A DNA stretch of 64,000 nt. It comes from Iodobacter violaceini (lineage in GTDB: Bacteria > Pseudomonadota > Gammaproteobacteria > Burkholderiales > Chitinibacteraceae). The notes under the pieces are model-generated. The model worked only from the letters and a program-made list of their open reading frames with translations, made no database searches and was not told where the DNA came from. Location: positions 62,001 to 126,000 of the forward strand of contig NZ_JAAOLX010000011.1 of the NCBI RefSeq assembly GCF_011601265.1, given 5' to 3'. The number at the start of each line of letters is the position of its first letter. The stretch's first letter is position 1. The translations under genes were made by a program, and so were the position numbers. Below, in pieces: positions 8,773 to 16,367 of the stretch.

Positions 8773-10158
8773 ATGACTGTACGTACTCGTTTTGCCCCTA
8801 GTCCTACGGGCTTATTACATATTGGTGGTGTACGCACCGCGCTGTTTTCATGGGCGCATGCCCGCAAAAATGGCGGTGCATTTGTGCTGCGCATTGAAGA
8901 CACCGATTTAGAGCGCTCCACACCAGAATCTGTGAAAGCCATCATGGATGGCATGCATTGGGTAGGCATCGATTACGATGAAGGCCCGTTTTACCAAATG
9001 CAACGCATGGATCGCTACCGCGAAGCCGTTAAGCAACTCTTAGCCAGTGGCCACGCCTACCCTTGTTATATGTCCAAAGAAGAGCTCGATGCCATGCGCG
9101 CCGAGCAGGAAGCTTTGGGCTTAAAAGCCAAATACGACCGCCGCTGGAGACCAGAGGAAGGCAAGGTTTTGCCTGAGCCTCCGGCGGGTGTGCAGCCCGT
9201 ACTGCGCTTCAGAACGCCACTGGATGGCGTAGCAGCATGGGATGATCTGGTGAAAGGCCGGATCGAGATTGGCAATATCGAGCTGGACGATCTGATCATC
9301 GCCCGCCCGGACGGCACACCAACCTATAACTTCTGCGTAGTGGTGGATGACTGGGATATGGGCATCACCCAGGTGATTCGTGGTGATGATCATGTGAATA
9401 ACACCCCCCGCCAGATTCATATTTTTAACGCGCTGGGTGCGGTGGTGCCGCAATTTGCCCATCTGCCCATGATTCATAACGACCAGGGCCAGAAATTATC
9501 CAAGCGCCGCGATGCCGTCAGTGTGGTGGATTACGACCGCGCAGGTTATTTGCCGGAAGCCCTGCTCAACTACCTGGCCCGTTTAGGCTGGGGCCACGGT
9601 GACGACGAATGCTTCACCATGGCGCAGTTTGTAGAATGGTTTGATCTGAAAGATGTATCAGCCAGCCCAAGCCGCTTTGATAAAGAAAAACTGCTGTGGC
9701 TGAATGCTCAGCATATCAAAGCTGCGGATACTGCCCGCCTGGCTGATCTGGCTAAGCGCTTCCTGGATGAAAAAGGGATAGACCTGAGCCAGGGGCCTGC
9801 CCTGGTGGATGTCGTCGCTTTGCTTAAAGAGCGCGTGCAAACCATCGTTGAGCTGGCTGCCGAAGCAGAATACTTTTACCAGCCGCTCACGCCTTCTGAT
9901 GAGATTGTAGCCAAGCATCTGACGAGCGATGATCTGGCCCGCCTGAGCGCCTTTGCCAGCGAAGCTGCAGCACTGGAAGTATGGGATACCGCGAGCATCT
10001 CGGCATTTATTAAAGAATTCTGCAAATCGCAGGGCGTAAAAATGGGGCAGGTCGGCATGCCACTGCGGGCCAAAGTCTGCGGCACCACGCATACGCCTTC
10101 GGTGGATGCGGTGCTGGCTTTGCTGGGCAAGGCTGAAGTTTTGAAACGCCTGGCTTAA
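8773..10158 (+). CDS. gltX: glutamate--tRNA ligase
   Basis: This class I aminoacyl-tRNA synthetase charges tRNA-Glu. The 461 residues begin [12 protein letters not shown] with the HIGH-type motif at 16-19 (HIGG) and KLSKR at 241-245. It has the standard discriminating N-terminal domain and a helical anticodon-binding C-terminus, with no fusion or truncation. A likely -10 (TACAAT at 8732-8737) lies about 36 bases upstream; I could not place a convincing -35. It is monocistronic, ending in a strong terminator. Confidence 0.96.
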   Translation: MTVRTRFAPSPTGLLHIGGVRTALFSWAHARKNGGAFVLRIEDTDLERSTPESVKAIMDGMHWVGIDYDEGPFYQMQRMDRYREAVKQLLASGHAYPCYMSKEELDAMRAEQEALGLKAKYDRRWRPEEGKVLPEPPAGVQPVLRFRTPLDGVAAWDDLVKGRIEIGNIELDDLIIARPDGTPTYNFCVVVDDWDMGITQVIRGDDHVNNTPRQIHIFNALGAVVPQFAHLPMIHNDQGQKLSKRRDAVSVVDYDRAGYLPEALLNYLARLGWGHGDDECFTMAQFVEWFDLKDVSASPSRFDKEKLLWLNAQHIKAADTARLADLAKRFLDEKGIDLSQGPALVDVVALLKERVQTIVELAAEAEYFYQPLTPSDEIVAKHLTSDDLARLSAFASEAAALEVWDTASISAFIKEFCKSQGVKMGQVGMPLRAKVCGTTHTPSVDAVLALLGKAEVLKRLA

Positions 10159-10172
10159 GCATTGGGCTAATT

Positions 10173-10204
10173 AAAAAAACCGGGCTGCATGGCCCGGTTT
10201 TTTT
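10173..10204. terminator. intrinsic terminator after gltX
   Basis: CCGGGC (10180-10185) and GCCCGG (10192-10197) are flanked by A7 and T7. Confidence 0.93.
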
Positions 10205-10224
10205 ATGCGCCAAAGGAAATAACA

Positions 10225-10743
10225 ATGCAGTTTAAAAAAATAGATCCGCAGCGCGATTTTGATCTTTGCCTGCAGTTTCGCAAAGACGCCTTTTTTTGCA
10301 GCTTCCAGAGCTTGGATGGCTTCACTGAGTTTGTGGGCGTTGATGGGGCAGATTACAGAAATAAAATCATCGTCAGAAGCAATGATCCGCAATGGGTTTA
10401 TGTTCAGGTCTATTTAGCAGATCAAGTTATTGGGCAAATAGAATTAAAAACCTATTCCCATCTTGAGCAAACAGGCTATGTGCATCTGTTCTATCTTGTT
10501 CCGGAGTTTCGGGGTAAAGGCTATTTCAAGCGGCTTAATCAGTTTGCAATTACTCAGCTGCAGGCGGCAAATTGCAAAGCTGCCGTGCTTGCTGTTGGCC
10601 GGGATAATCAAGCGGCGATGGCGGCTTATCAAAAAAATGGCTGGCTGATGCAGGGCGCTAAAAATGAACGCTCGGATTATTGGGTTCATCATTTAAGCAG
10701 CCAAAGTGGTGATGTGTTACAGGTTTGCAGTTATTCGAAGTAA
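10225..10743 (+). CDS. GNAT-family N-acetyltransferase
   Basis: This 172-residue acetyltransferase of unknown substrate starts at the ATG at 10225, which has AAGGA 8 bases upstream; an in-frame ATG at 10205 would begin inside the gltX terminator loop region. The acetyl-CoA-binding motif A is visible as YLVPEFRGKGYFKRL near 91-105, and the C-terminal NQAAMAAYQKNGW block is typical of GNATs. It stands alone between gltX and the hexosaminidase. Neither the context nor the sequence shows whether it acts on a protein, an antibiotic or a small molecule. Confidence 0.85.
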   Translation: MQFKKIDPQRDFDLCLQFRKDAFFCSFQSLDGFTEFVGVDGADYRNKIIVRSNDPQWVYVQVYLADQVIGQIELKTYSHLEQTGYVHLFYLVPEFRGKGYFKRLNQFAITQLQAANCKAAVLAVGRDNQAAMAAYQKNGWLMQGAKNERSDYWVHHLSSQSGDVLQVCSYSK

Positions 10744-10774
10744 CTTTGCCCATCTTGTCAACATTACAAAGCGC

Positions 10775-10797
10775 GTAGGGCGGGTGAAACCCATCGC
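10775..10797. repeat. half copy of GTAGGGCGGGT-type intergenic repeat
   Basis: GTAGGGCGGGTGAAACCCAT is one arm of an intergenic palindromic family seen again at about 37.06, 45.05, 48.31 and 57.59 kb. Here no clear second arm is present. Confidence 0.5.
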
Positions 10798-10841
10798 ATT
10801 ATAATGGCTGCACACCACCATATCCCCCTGGAGTATTGCCC

Positions 10842-12392
10842 ATGCACGCTGCTGAACTCTTACAATCCCTGACTCTTAGCCAGAAAGTTGCCCAGCTGTT
10901 TATGGTAGGGTTTGATGGTCTGGTCCCCAATTCGCATATTGAAGACATGCTAAGGGCACATCAGCTGGGGGGCATCATTTTGTTCCGGCGCAATGTTGAA
11001 ACTCCTGGCCAGCTTGCTGCCCTGAATTTGCGCTTACAACAAATCAATTCAGAAAATAGCCCTGTGCCATTAATGATTGGTACGGATCAGGAAGGTGGCA
11101 TGGTGATGCGGATCGAAGCAGGTGTGACACCGCTGCCCTCAGCCATGGCATTTAAACATACAGCGAGCGAAGCAGATTGCGAAGCGCTTACCAGGGTTGG
11201 TAATGCTGAGCTGAAATCGCTGGGGATAAATATCAATTTTGCGCCGGTGCTGGATATTAATAATAACCCGCAAAATCCGGTGATTGGTGTGCGGGCTTAT
11301 GGCGAAACAGTCAGCGACGTTTGCCAGTATGGGCTGGCTGCATTGCGGGGCATACAGTCGGCTGGCATGGCTGCCACGGGGAAGCATTTTCCGGGGCATG
11401 GTGATACTGCCGTTGATTCCCATCACAGTATGCCGGTGGTTGCCCATAACCGGGCTCGTCTCGATGCCGTAGAGCTGGCTCCGTTTAGTGCCGCTTTTGA
11501 TGCAGGGCTGGATGCTGTGATGACGGCGCATGTTGCATTTCCGGCTATTGAGCCGGATTTGGCTAAGCCAGCAACGATTTCTCACGCTGTTCTCACTGGC
11601 TTATTAAGAAATGAGCTGAATTATCAGGGGGTTGTGATTACTGATTGCCTGGAAATGGATGCAATTGGCAAAGGGGTAGGTACGGTTGAAGGGGCTGTAT
11701 CAGCGATTGCCGCCGGAGCCGATATTGTGTTGATTTCACATACACCAGCCAAGCAGGCAGCAGCCTTTGCTGAAGTATTGCGGGCCGTTAAAGATGGTGA
11801 GATTTCAGAGGCTCGTATTGATGAATCAGTGCTGCGTATTCTTGCATTAAAACAGCGCTATCAGATGTCGGATTGGGCCAGCCTTGTGCCATCGTTATTG
11901 GCTCCAGAGTCATTGCAATTGTCAGAGCGCGTTCATCAGGCGGCAATCAGTGGCGAGGCAAGGCAGCTCGATAAAAATAAAGCTGTTTTGTTGATTAGCG
12001 CCGAGGTGCGCGTTCATACCGAGATTGATGAAGTCGCTCTTGGCAAAACGCCTGAAGCGCGTAATTCACTGGCGACGCCTTTGCGTGAGCTGGCATTTAC
12101 AGTGAGTGAAGAGTGGATAGGCTTGCAGCCATCAGCGGCGGAGCTGGACGTGGTTTTAAGCAGGGCCGCACATGCAGAACAAATTATTTTTGTATCGTAT
12201 AACGCTGCATTATCTAAAGAGCAGCGGGCGCTGATTGATGCCTTACCACACGATAAGCTGTGGCTGATTGCGGGCCGTCTGCCCTATGATTTGGATCTTG
12301 CTCTTGATGCTGCAGGGCGGCTAAGTTGCTGTTCTAACCGCCCGGCTGCTTTATCTGCATTAGCACGGAAGCTGGCTGCTGCTGATCGCTGA
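10842..12392 (+). CDS. GH3 beta-N-acetylhexosaminidase (NagZ-like)
   Basis: This glycoside hydrolase family 3 enzyme probably removes GlcNAc from muropeptides in cell-wall recycling. The core block KHFPGHGDT (181-189) with downstream DSHH is the NagZ signature for the acid/base loop. The candidate nucleophile is Asp268 in VVITDCLEMDA. At 516 residues it is longer than the compact 340-residue E. coli NagZ, having an added C-terminal domain from about 340, as in Bacillus-type NagZ. No signal peptide is seen, so it is probably cytoplasmic. The ATG at 10842 has CTGGAG 8 bases upstream; a TTG six bases earlier is less likely. Confidence 0.88.
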   Translation: MHAAELLQSLTLSQKVAQLFMVGFDGLVPNSHIEDMLRAHQLGGIILFRRNVETPGQLAALNLRLQQINSENSPVPLMIGTDQEGGMVMRIEAGVTPLPSAMAFKHTASEADCEALTRVGNAELKSLGININFAPVLDINNNPQNPVIGVRAYGETVSDVCQYGLAALRGIQSAGMAATGKHFPGHGDTAVDSHHSMPVVAHNRARLDAVELAPFSAAFDAGLDAVMTAHVAFPAIEPDLAKPATISHAVLTGLLRNELNYQGVVITDCLEMDAIGKGVGTVEGAVSAIAAGADIVLISHTPAKQAAAFAEVLRAVKDGEISEARIDESVLRILALKQRYQMSDWASLVPSLLAPESLQLSERVHQAAISGEARQLDKNKAVLLISAEVRVHTEIDEVALGKTPEARNSLATPLRELAFTVSEEWIGLQPSAAELDVVLSRAAHAEQIIFVSYNAALSKEQRALIDALPHDKLWLIAGRLPYDLDLALDAAGRLSCCSNRPAALSALARKLAAADR

Positions 12393-12416
12393 TTCATAAA
12401 GGTATTAAATAAGATG

Positions 12417-12450
12417 CCGGTTTTTCTGTTCAGGAAAAGCCGGTTTTTTT
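12417..12450 (+). terminator. intrinsic terminator after the GH3 gene
   Basis: CCGGTTTTTC (12417-12426) pairs with GAAAAGCCGG (12434-12443), with one G-U pair, then seven T. Confidence 0.88.
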
Positions 12451-12975
12451 ATGCCTGCTGTGCTTTCCCCTGCACCATGCAGTTTTTCTTGTTTACTCCG
12501 GACGCCTGGCTGTGTGTAAAAGTGCCATGTGTAAGCAGATCATTGAATGCTTTCTTTGTGAACTGGAACACATTGGCCAATTTTTAGTTAATACCAATCA
12601 AACTTTCAAATTCCAAACACTTCCTTTCTCTATGTTTCTCTAGAACTGTTCTATTGCTGTATTGGCGAATGAATGGCTTTGTTTCGAAGGAAATAGCGCT
12701 GTAACAGCCTGTGTTTTTATTACAAAGGCAATATGTGATGATTTTCCTTCATTATTTCTATATATCTTGAATACCAGACGTCTGAATGTTGATCTTTCTG
12801 TGGATTGAAATGGAAAGTTGTTTCCGGTAAAAATACACATCAGATAAACGGATTGCTGAAATCTAATTAATCTGTTTTCTTAGTTAAATATTTAACTTAA
12901 CTAATGCATTTATATCTATTGCTGTTTATGAAGCCGTTTTTTAAATCATATGTTTTAAAAATTCAAGGAACAGAT
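12451..12975. other. AT-rich non-coding stretch upstream of PEP-CTERM genes
   Basis: No convincing gene lies here. Short open frames on both strands lack ribosome-binding sites. The one notable site is a perfect 14-bp palindrome GTTAAATATTTAAC at 12883-12896, extended by an outer TTAGTT/AACTAA pair, about 80 bases before the first PEP-CTERM start. It could be an operator or part of the promoter. I found no sigma-54 -24/-12 pair. Confidence 0.5.
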
Positions 12976-13608
12976 ATGAATATCAAGAAAAATGCGGCTG
13001 CAATTACTATATTGTTCAGCTTATTTAGTTCGGCACATGCGGTAAACGCATATGTTGATCAATTTATCAGCTTCAAAGATGCATTAGGAAATAATGCGGT
13101 GGCATATGGCAATAATGGCACGCTGACTGCACCTCCTCCTGAAGTTGTTAATCCAAATATTATTCTTGGTGCGCCTACGGTATCGCAATGGGTTTCTATC
13201 CCTACAGATTACTCAGCTGTTTATGGTTTTAATGGTCAGAACGCGACTGAAGGGCTGGATATTTATTATGTGGATGCAGGTGCTTTGTCTAATGTTAGTG
13301 TTTGGGGAAAGCTCAATATTGCGGATGCCTGGACTATGATTGGCTCGGTAACTGAAGGAGCACCATTAGGCACAACGTATAATCCGGTCTCTTCATTTCT
13401 AAGCTTAGCTGGTACGGGATTAAGCGGTGTCAGCCAGGTGATGATCCGTGGTACAGACGTAGCAGGCTGGTCCCCTGGTTTTGATTTAATGGGGATTCAA
13501 GGCCGGGGGATGCTGGCGGCTCCTGTGCCAGAGCCAGAAACATATGCATTAATGGGGTTAGGACTAATTGCCTTGCTGGTTAATCGGCGCAGGCAAGTTG
13601 ATGCATAG
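12976..13608 (+). CDS. PEP-CTERM sorted exported protein, copy 1
   Basis: This 210-residue secreted protein of unknown function has an N-terminal signal peptide ending near SSAHA. At the C-terminus it has a PEP-CTERM sorting signal: VPEPETYALMGLGL, a hydrophobic stretch, then RRR. Exosortase/archaeosortase-type enzymes cleave such tails during surface sorting; none is encoded in this window. The body is predicted beta-rich, with no motif I recognise. The ATG at 12976 has AAGGA 9 bases before it, better than an upstream ATG at 12904. The next gene is a diverged paralogue, so a duplication is evident. Confidence 0.85.
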   Translation: MNIKKNAAAITILFSLFSSAHAVNAYVDQFISFKDALGNNAVAYGNNGTLTAPPPEVVNPNIILGAPTVSQWVSIPTDYSAVYGFNGQNATEGLDIYYVDAGALSNVSVWGKLNIADAWTMIGSVTEGAPLGTTYNPVSSFLSLAGTGLSGVSQVMIRGTDVAGWSPGFDLMGIQGRGMLAAPVPEPETYALMGLGLIALLVNRRRQVDA

Positions 13609-13704
13609 GGCAGATAAAGATGAATTCATCTGCCAATAGCATTCATTTTTAAAATGATAGTGACCTATTTAGTGGTTTCTAATTTTTAAATATAAGGAAT
13701 AAAC

Positions 13705-14331
13705 ATGAAGATAAGAATAAATGCTGCCGCAATCATAGTACTGACTGGCATATTTAGTACGGCGCACGCTGTTGATGCGTATGTTGATCAATTTATTAGT
13801 TATAAAAATGCAAGTCAGAATGATGCGAATCTTCTGGGGTTTCAAAATGGTACTCCTGGCACTTTAATTAATGTTTCAGGAGCATTAGCTACTGGTGCCC
13901 CAACATACGGTGAATGGGTTGCTGTGCAGAGTGGCTATGAAGCGATTTATTCATTTACGGGGCAAAAAGCGACAACGGGTTTAAATATTTATTCAGTTGC
14001 AAATGGCGCAAATGAAAGCGCAGAAATTTATGGGCGCTTAAATTCAACAGATAGTTGGTCGTTTCTTGGAATGGCATATGAGCCTTTAACATCTTCGGGA
14101 TATTCAGCTCAATCCAGCTTTATTAATTTAAGTGGTTTTAGTAATGGTATTGCCCAGGTTAAAGTAAGGTCACTCAGTGATGGTGGCTGGTCGCCTGGTT
14201 ATGATCTGATGGGGATTCAGGGGCAAGGTATGGTTGCAGCACCTGTGCCAGAGCCGGAAACTTATGCGTTAATGGGGCTGGGTTTAATTGCCTTGTTGGT
14301 GAATCGTCGCAGGAAAATTAATGTTGAGTAA
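13705..14331 (+). CDS. PEP-CTERM sorted exported protein, copy 2
   Basis: This is a 208-residue paralogue of the preceding gene. It shares the start of the mature region (AYVDQFISYKNA), the WSPGYDLMGIQGQGM block, and an almost identical PEP-CTERM tail (VPEPETYALMGLGL then RRR). The middle is diverged, which suggests an old tandem duplication. A signal peptide ends near STAHA. The 96-base gap after copy 1 has no terminator, so the two may be co-transcribed; a strong terminator follows. Function is unknown. Confidence 0.85.
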   Translation: MKIRINAAAIIVLTGIFSTAHAVDAYVDQFISYKNASQNDANLLGFQNGTPGTLINVSGALATGAPTYGEWVAVQSGYEAIYSFTGQKATTGLNIYSVANGANESAEIYGRLNSTDSWSFLGMAYEPLTSSGYSAQSSFINLSGFSNGIAQVKVRSLSDGGWSPGYDLMGIQGQGMVAAPVPEPETYALMGLGLIALLVNRRRKINVE

Positions 14332-14336
14332 GCAAA

Positions 14337-14370
14337 ATAAAAAAAGGCCATTAAATAATGGCCTTTTTTT
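14337..14370. terminator. bidirectional terminator after PEP-CTERM pair
   Basis: GGCCATT (14346-14352) and AATGGCC (14357-14363) with loop AAAT are flanked by A- and T-runs. It separates two convergent genes. Confidence 0.92.
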
Positions 14371-14382
14371 ATTGATGTATTA

Positions 14383-14988
14383 TTACATGCCGATGTACCG
14401 GTCTGGCCGGTGATTAATTGCAATCGCAAGGTTTAAAGCAAAAGCACCTAATACAGATATTAATAGTTGTTTGTGATCAACTACGCCAAAACCAACACAC
14501 AGAATAAAGAGATCAACCACTAACTGCACATAGCCTGTGCGCCAGCCAAAACGCTTTTGTAAATAAAGAGCCAATACGGTTACGCCACCTAAGCTGGCTT
14601 TATGCCTGATCAGCATCAAAATACCTACGCCTGCCAGTAAGCCGCCCATTAAACCTGCAAAAACAGGATCAACATCCCCCAGATTAATCCAGTTTGGCAG
14701 CCAGCCACATAGCAGGGCGAGTGTGCCTACGCAGGCAAATGTTTTAAGCGTGAATTCTTTACCCAGCATACGGTAAGAGAAAATATAGATCGGCAGATTA
14801 ATCAGAAACAATACGGTGCCATATGACCAATGGGCGATGTAGTGCAACAGAAATGCCAGACCCGTTGCCCCGCCTGTGAGCAGACCCGCTTGTTTAAAAA
14901 ACTGGATCGCCAGCGCCATAAGCAATACGCCGGTCATTAATCCTTGTAAGTCTTCAAGCAGGGAGTGGGAGTGTTTGGGCTGGGGCAT
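14383..14988 (-). CDS. YitT-family integral membrane protein
   Basis: This is a five- to six-span inner-membrane protein of about 201 residues belonging to the YitT/DUF161 family, whose transport role is not established. Family features visible are GLLTGGATGLAFLLHY in the first third and KASLGGVTVLALYLQKRFG in the middle. I chose the ATG giving MPQPKHSH; a TTG eight codons upstream is also possible, and neither has a strong ribosome-binding site. It lacks the C-terminal soluble DUF2179 domain found in longer Bacillus members. It is convergent with the PEP-CTERM genes. Confidence 0.82.
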   Translation of the reverse strand: MPQPKHSHSLLEDLQGLMTGVLLMALAIQFFKQAGLLTGGATGLAFLLHYIAHWSYGTVLFLINLPIYIFSYRMLGKEFTLKTFACVGTLALLCGWLPNWINLGDVDPVFAGLMGGLLAGVGILMLIRHKASLGGVTVLALYLQKRFGWRTGYVQLVVDLFILCVGFGVVDHKQLLISVLGAFALNLAIAINHRPDRYIGM

Positions 14989-15209
14989 ATAAAACCGGTG
15001 CAGAATGATCAATCAGGAGCGGAGCATAGCCACGAATGCTATTCGGGTAAACGGAAGGATGTCGCAATTTTTACATGTTTTGCGCTAAATCAAGTCGCCT
15101 GGCAGCAAACCGTCGATCAGAGGAGGAAAGATAGTCCTGAAGTTAAGTATGTTTCCTGCCGATAATCTGTCGTATACCTTTGTGCGATAGATTGATAAGG
15201 AGCTTTATC

Positions 15210-15761
15210 GTGATTAACTCTGTTTCCACCTCATCGCCAGCCGCCGTCCAAAGCAAGGATGTGAAAGATACGGATAAAAAGCCCGGGCTGAGCGAGGCAA
15301 GCATTCGTGCACAAACAAACCAGCAGATTTTGCAAGCATCTTTGCAGGTGTCGATCAGCAGTGGCGATAAGCCAATGCAGCTTTTATTCAGAACAGCTAT
15401 TGATAAGATAAATGAAGTGCTCAAGCCAGAATTTGGTGACGATGCCATTAAAAATGCGATGGGCCAGGATAACTCGCCCGAAGGCACTGCCGGGCGAATA
15501 GTTGCGCTCTCAACGGGGTTTTACGATGCTTTTGCCAAACAAAGGCCCGGACAAGACCCGGATAAAATTGCTGAGGAATTTACCAAGGTGATTCGTGGCG
15601 GGGTAGAGCAGGGTTTTAAAGAGGCAAGAGATATTCTTAAGAGTTTGCAGGTGCTCGATGGCAGCATTGCCAGTAATGTGGATAAAACCTACGATTTAGT
15701 ACAAAAAGGTTTAGATGATTTTTTGGCGGGCAAAAAGCAAACGCCTGCAGAAGCAAAGTAA
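15210..15761 (+). CDS. DUF5610 domain protein
   Basis: This 183-residue protein matches what I know of DUF5610, a family of unknown function in Gram-negative aquatic bacteria. The core runs from NQQILQASLQVSISSG through LLFRTAIDKINEVL to GTAGRIVALSTGFYDAFA. It is predicted helical, without signal peptide or membrane segment, and has low-complexity ends. The GTG at 15210 is preceded by AAGGAG at a spacing of 7 bases, clearly better than an upstream ATG at 15180. It is a single gene immediately upstream of the surface-layer region. Confidence 0.8.
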   Translation: MINSVSTSSPAAVQSKDVKDTDKKPGLSEASIRAQTNQQILQASLQVSISSGDKPMQLLFRTAIDKINEVLKPEFGDDAIKNAMGQDNSPEGTAGRIVALSTGFYDAFAKQRPGQDPDKIAEEFTKVIRGGVEQGFKEARDILKSLQVLDGSIASNVDKTYDLVQKGLDDFLAGKKQTPAEAK

Positions 15762-15810
15762 GGCCATCCTGCTTATTCAGCACTTTCCTTCCTGTGTTTT
15801 TCATTGCGAT

Positions 15811-15839
15811 CCCGAAGCTTGATTGTACGGAGCTTCGGG
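15811..15839 (+). other. perfect 9-bp stem downstream of DUF5610 gene
   Basis: CCCGAAGCT and AGCTTCGGG enclose an 11-base loop, 50 bases after the stop. No T-tract follows, so a terminator role is uncertain. Confidence 0.45.
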
Positions 15840-16238
15840 CCAGCGTCTCTTATTTCAATCCTTACATGAAAAATAAATACCTGATGGTTTAGTCAGGTCT
15901 GTTTTCTTGCCTTGGCAGGCAGAAAATCTGGCTTTGTTTGTAAATAAGAACTATTACTGTGTTTTTATAGTGTTTTATTGGATTTTTTGGCCATAAAAAT
16001 GGCGAAAAAAAGCGATTTACAGGGGGGTGTCATATAAAAATCACAAATATAAAAATGGGTCAATCTGTTTGTCTGTGGGGATGAAATATCTAAAAGCTGG
16101 CTTTGTTTGCTAAAAATCAAGATAAATTTTATGTTTTTTTACATGTAAAAATATTTTTATAAATAAAATCAATGGTTTAGTTGTTTGCTGTGGTTTTCAA
16201 TAGCCGTTCACCCCGTGCTGAGCGGCTAATCCTCATTT
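15840..16238. other. AT-rich upstream region of the giant surface-protein gene
   Basis: About 400 bases without a gene. The stretch is very AT-rich with many A- and T-runs, which suggests a promoter region open to nucleoid-protein binding. A short TAGCCG/CGGCTA inverted repeat (16201-16206, 16223-16228) precedes the CRP-like site. I could not assign a convincing -35/-10 pair. Confidence 0.5.
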
Positions 16239-16254
16239 TGTGATTGCTATCACA
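16239..16254. promoter_or_regulatory. CRP/Vfr consensus palindrome
   Basis: TGTGATTGCTATCACA matches the CRP core TGTGA-N6-TCACA in all ten conserved positions, with T-rich flanks. It lies 25 bases before the small upstream ORF and 113 bases before the surface-protein start. At standard activator distances the transcript would begin inside the upstream ORF, so the site may instead repress, or activate from an unusual position. Confidence 0.65.
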
Positions 16255-16279
16255 TTTTTAAATTTAGGGGAGGAGAACA

Positions 16280-16339
16280 ATGCATTTGTCCGTGGCACGA
16301 TCCATTATGGAAAAGCCCTGGCTTAAAGCTGGACGATAG
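16280..16339 (+). CDS. 19-codon upstream ORF (leader peptide candidate)
   Basis: ATG at 16280 is preceded by a very strong Shine-Dalgarno (GGGGAGGAG, 5 bases spacing) and encodes MHLSVARSIMEKPWLKAGR before TAG. It ends 28 bases before the surface-protein ATG, whose own TTAGGAG lies in between. The combination of strong initiation signal and short frame suggests a translated leader that couples to or regulates the downstream gene. The peptide matches nothing I know, and only ribosome-site quality supports it. Confidence 0.5.
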   Translation: MHLSVARSIMEKPWLKAGR

Positions 16340-16367
16340 CTTACACAAACTTTTAGGAGTTCGTAAA

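Noticed and set aside
12640-12840. 66-codon minus-strand open frame upstream of the PEP-CTERM genes
   Set aside because: No ribosome-binding site and no recognisable product; it lies in AT-rich regulatory DNA.
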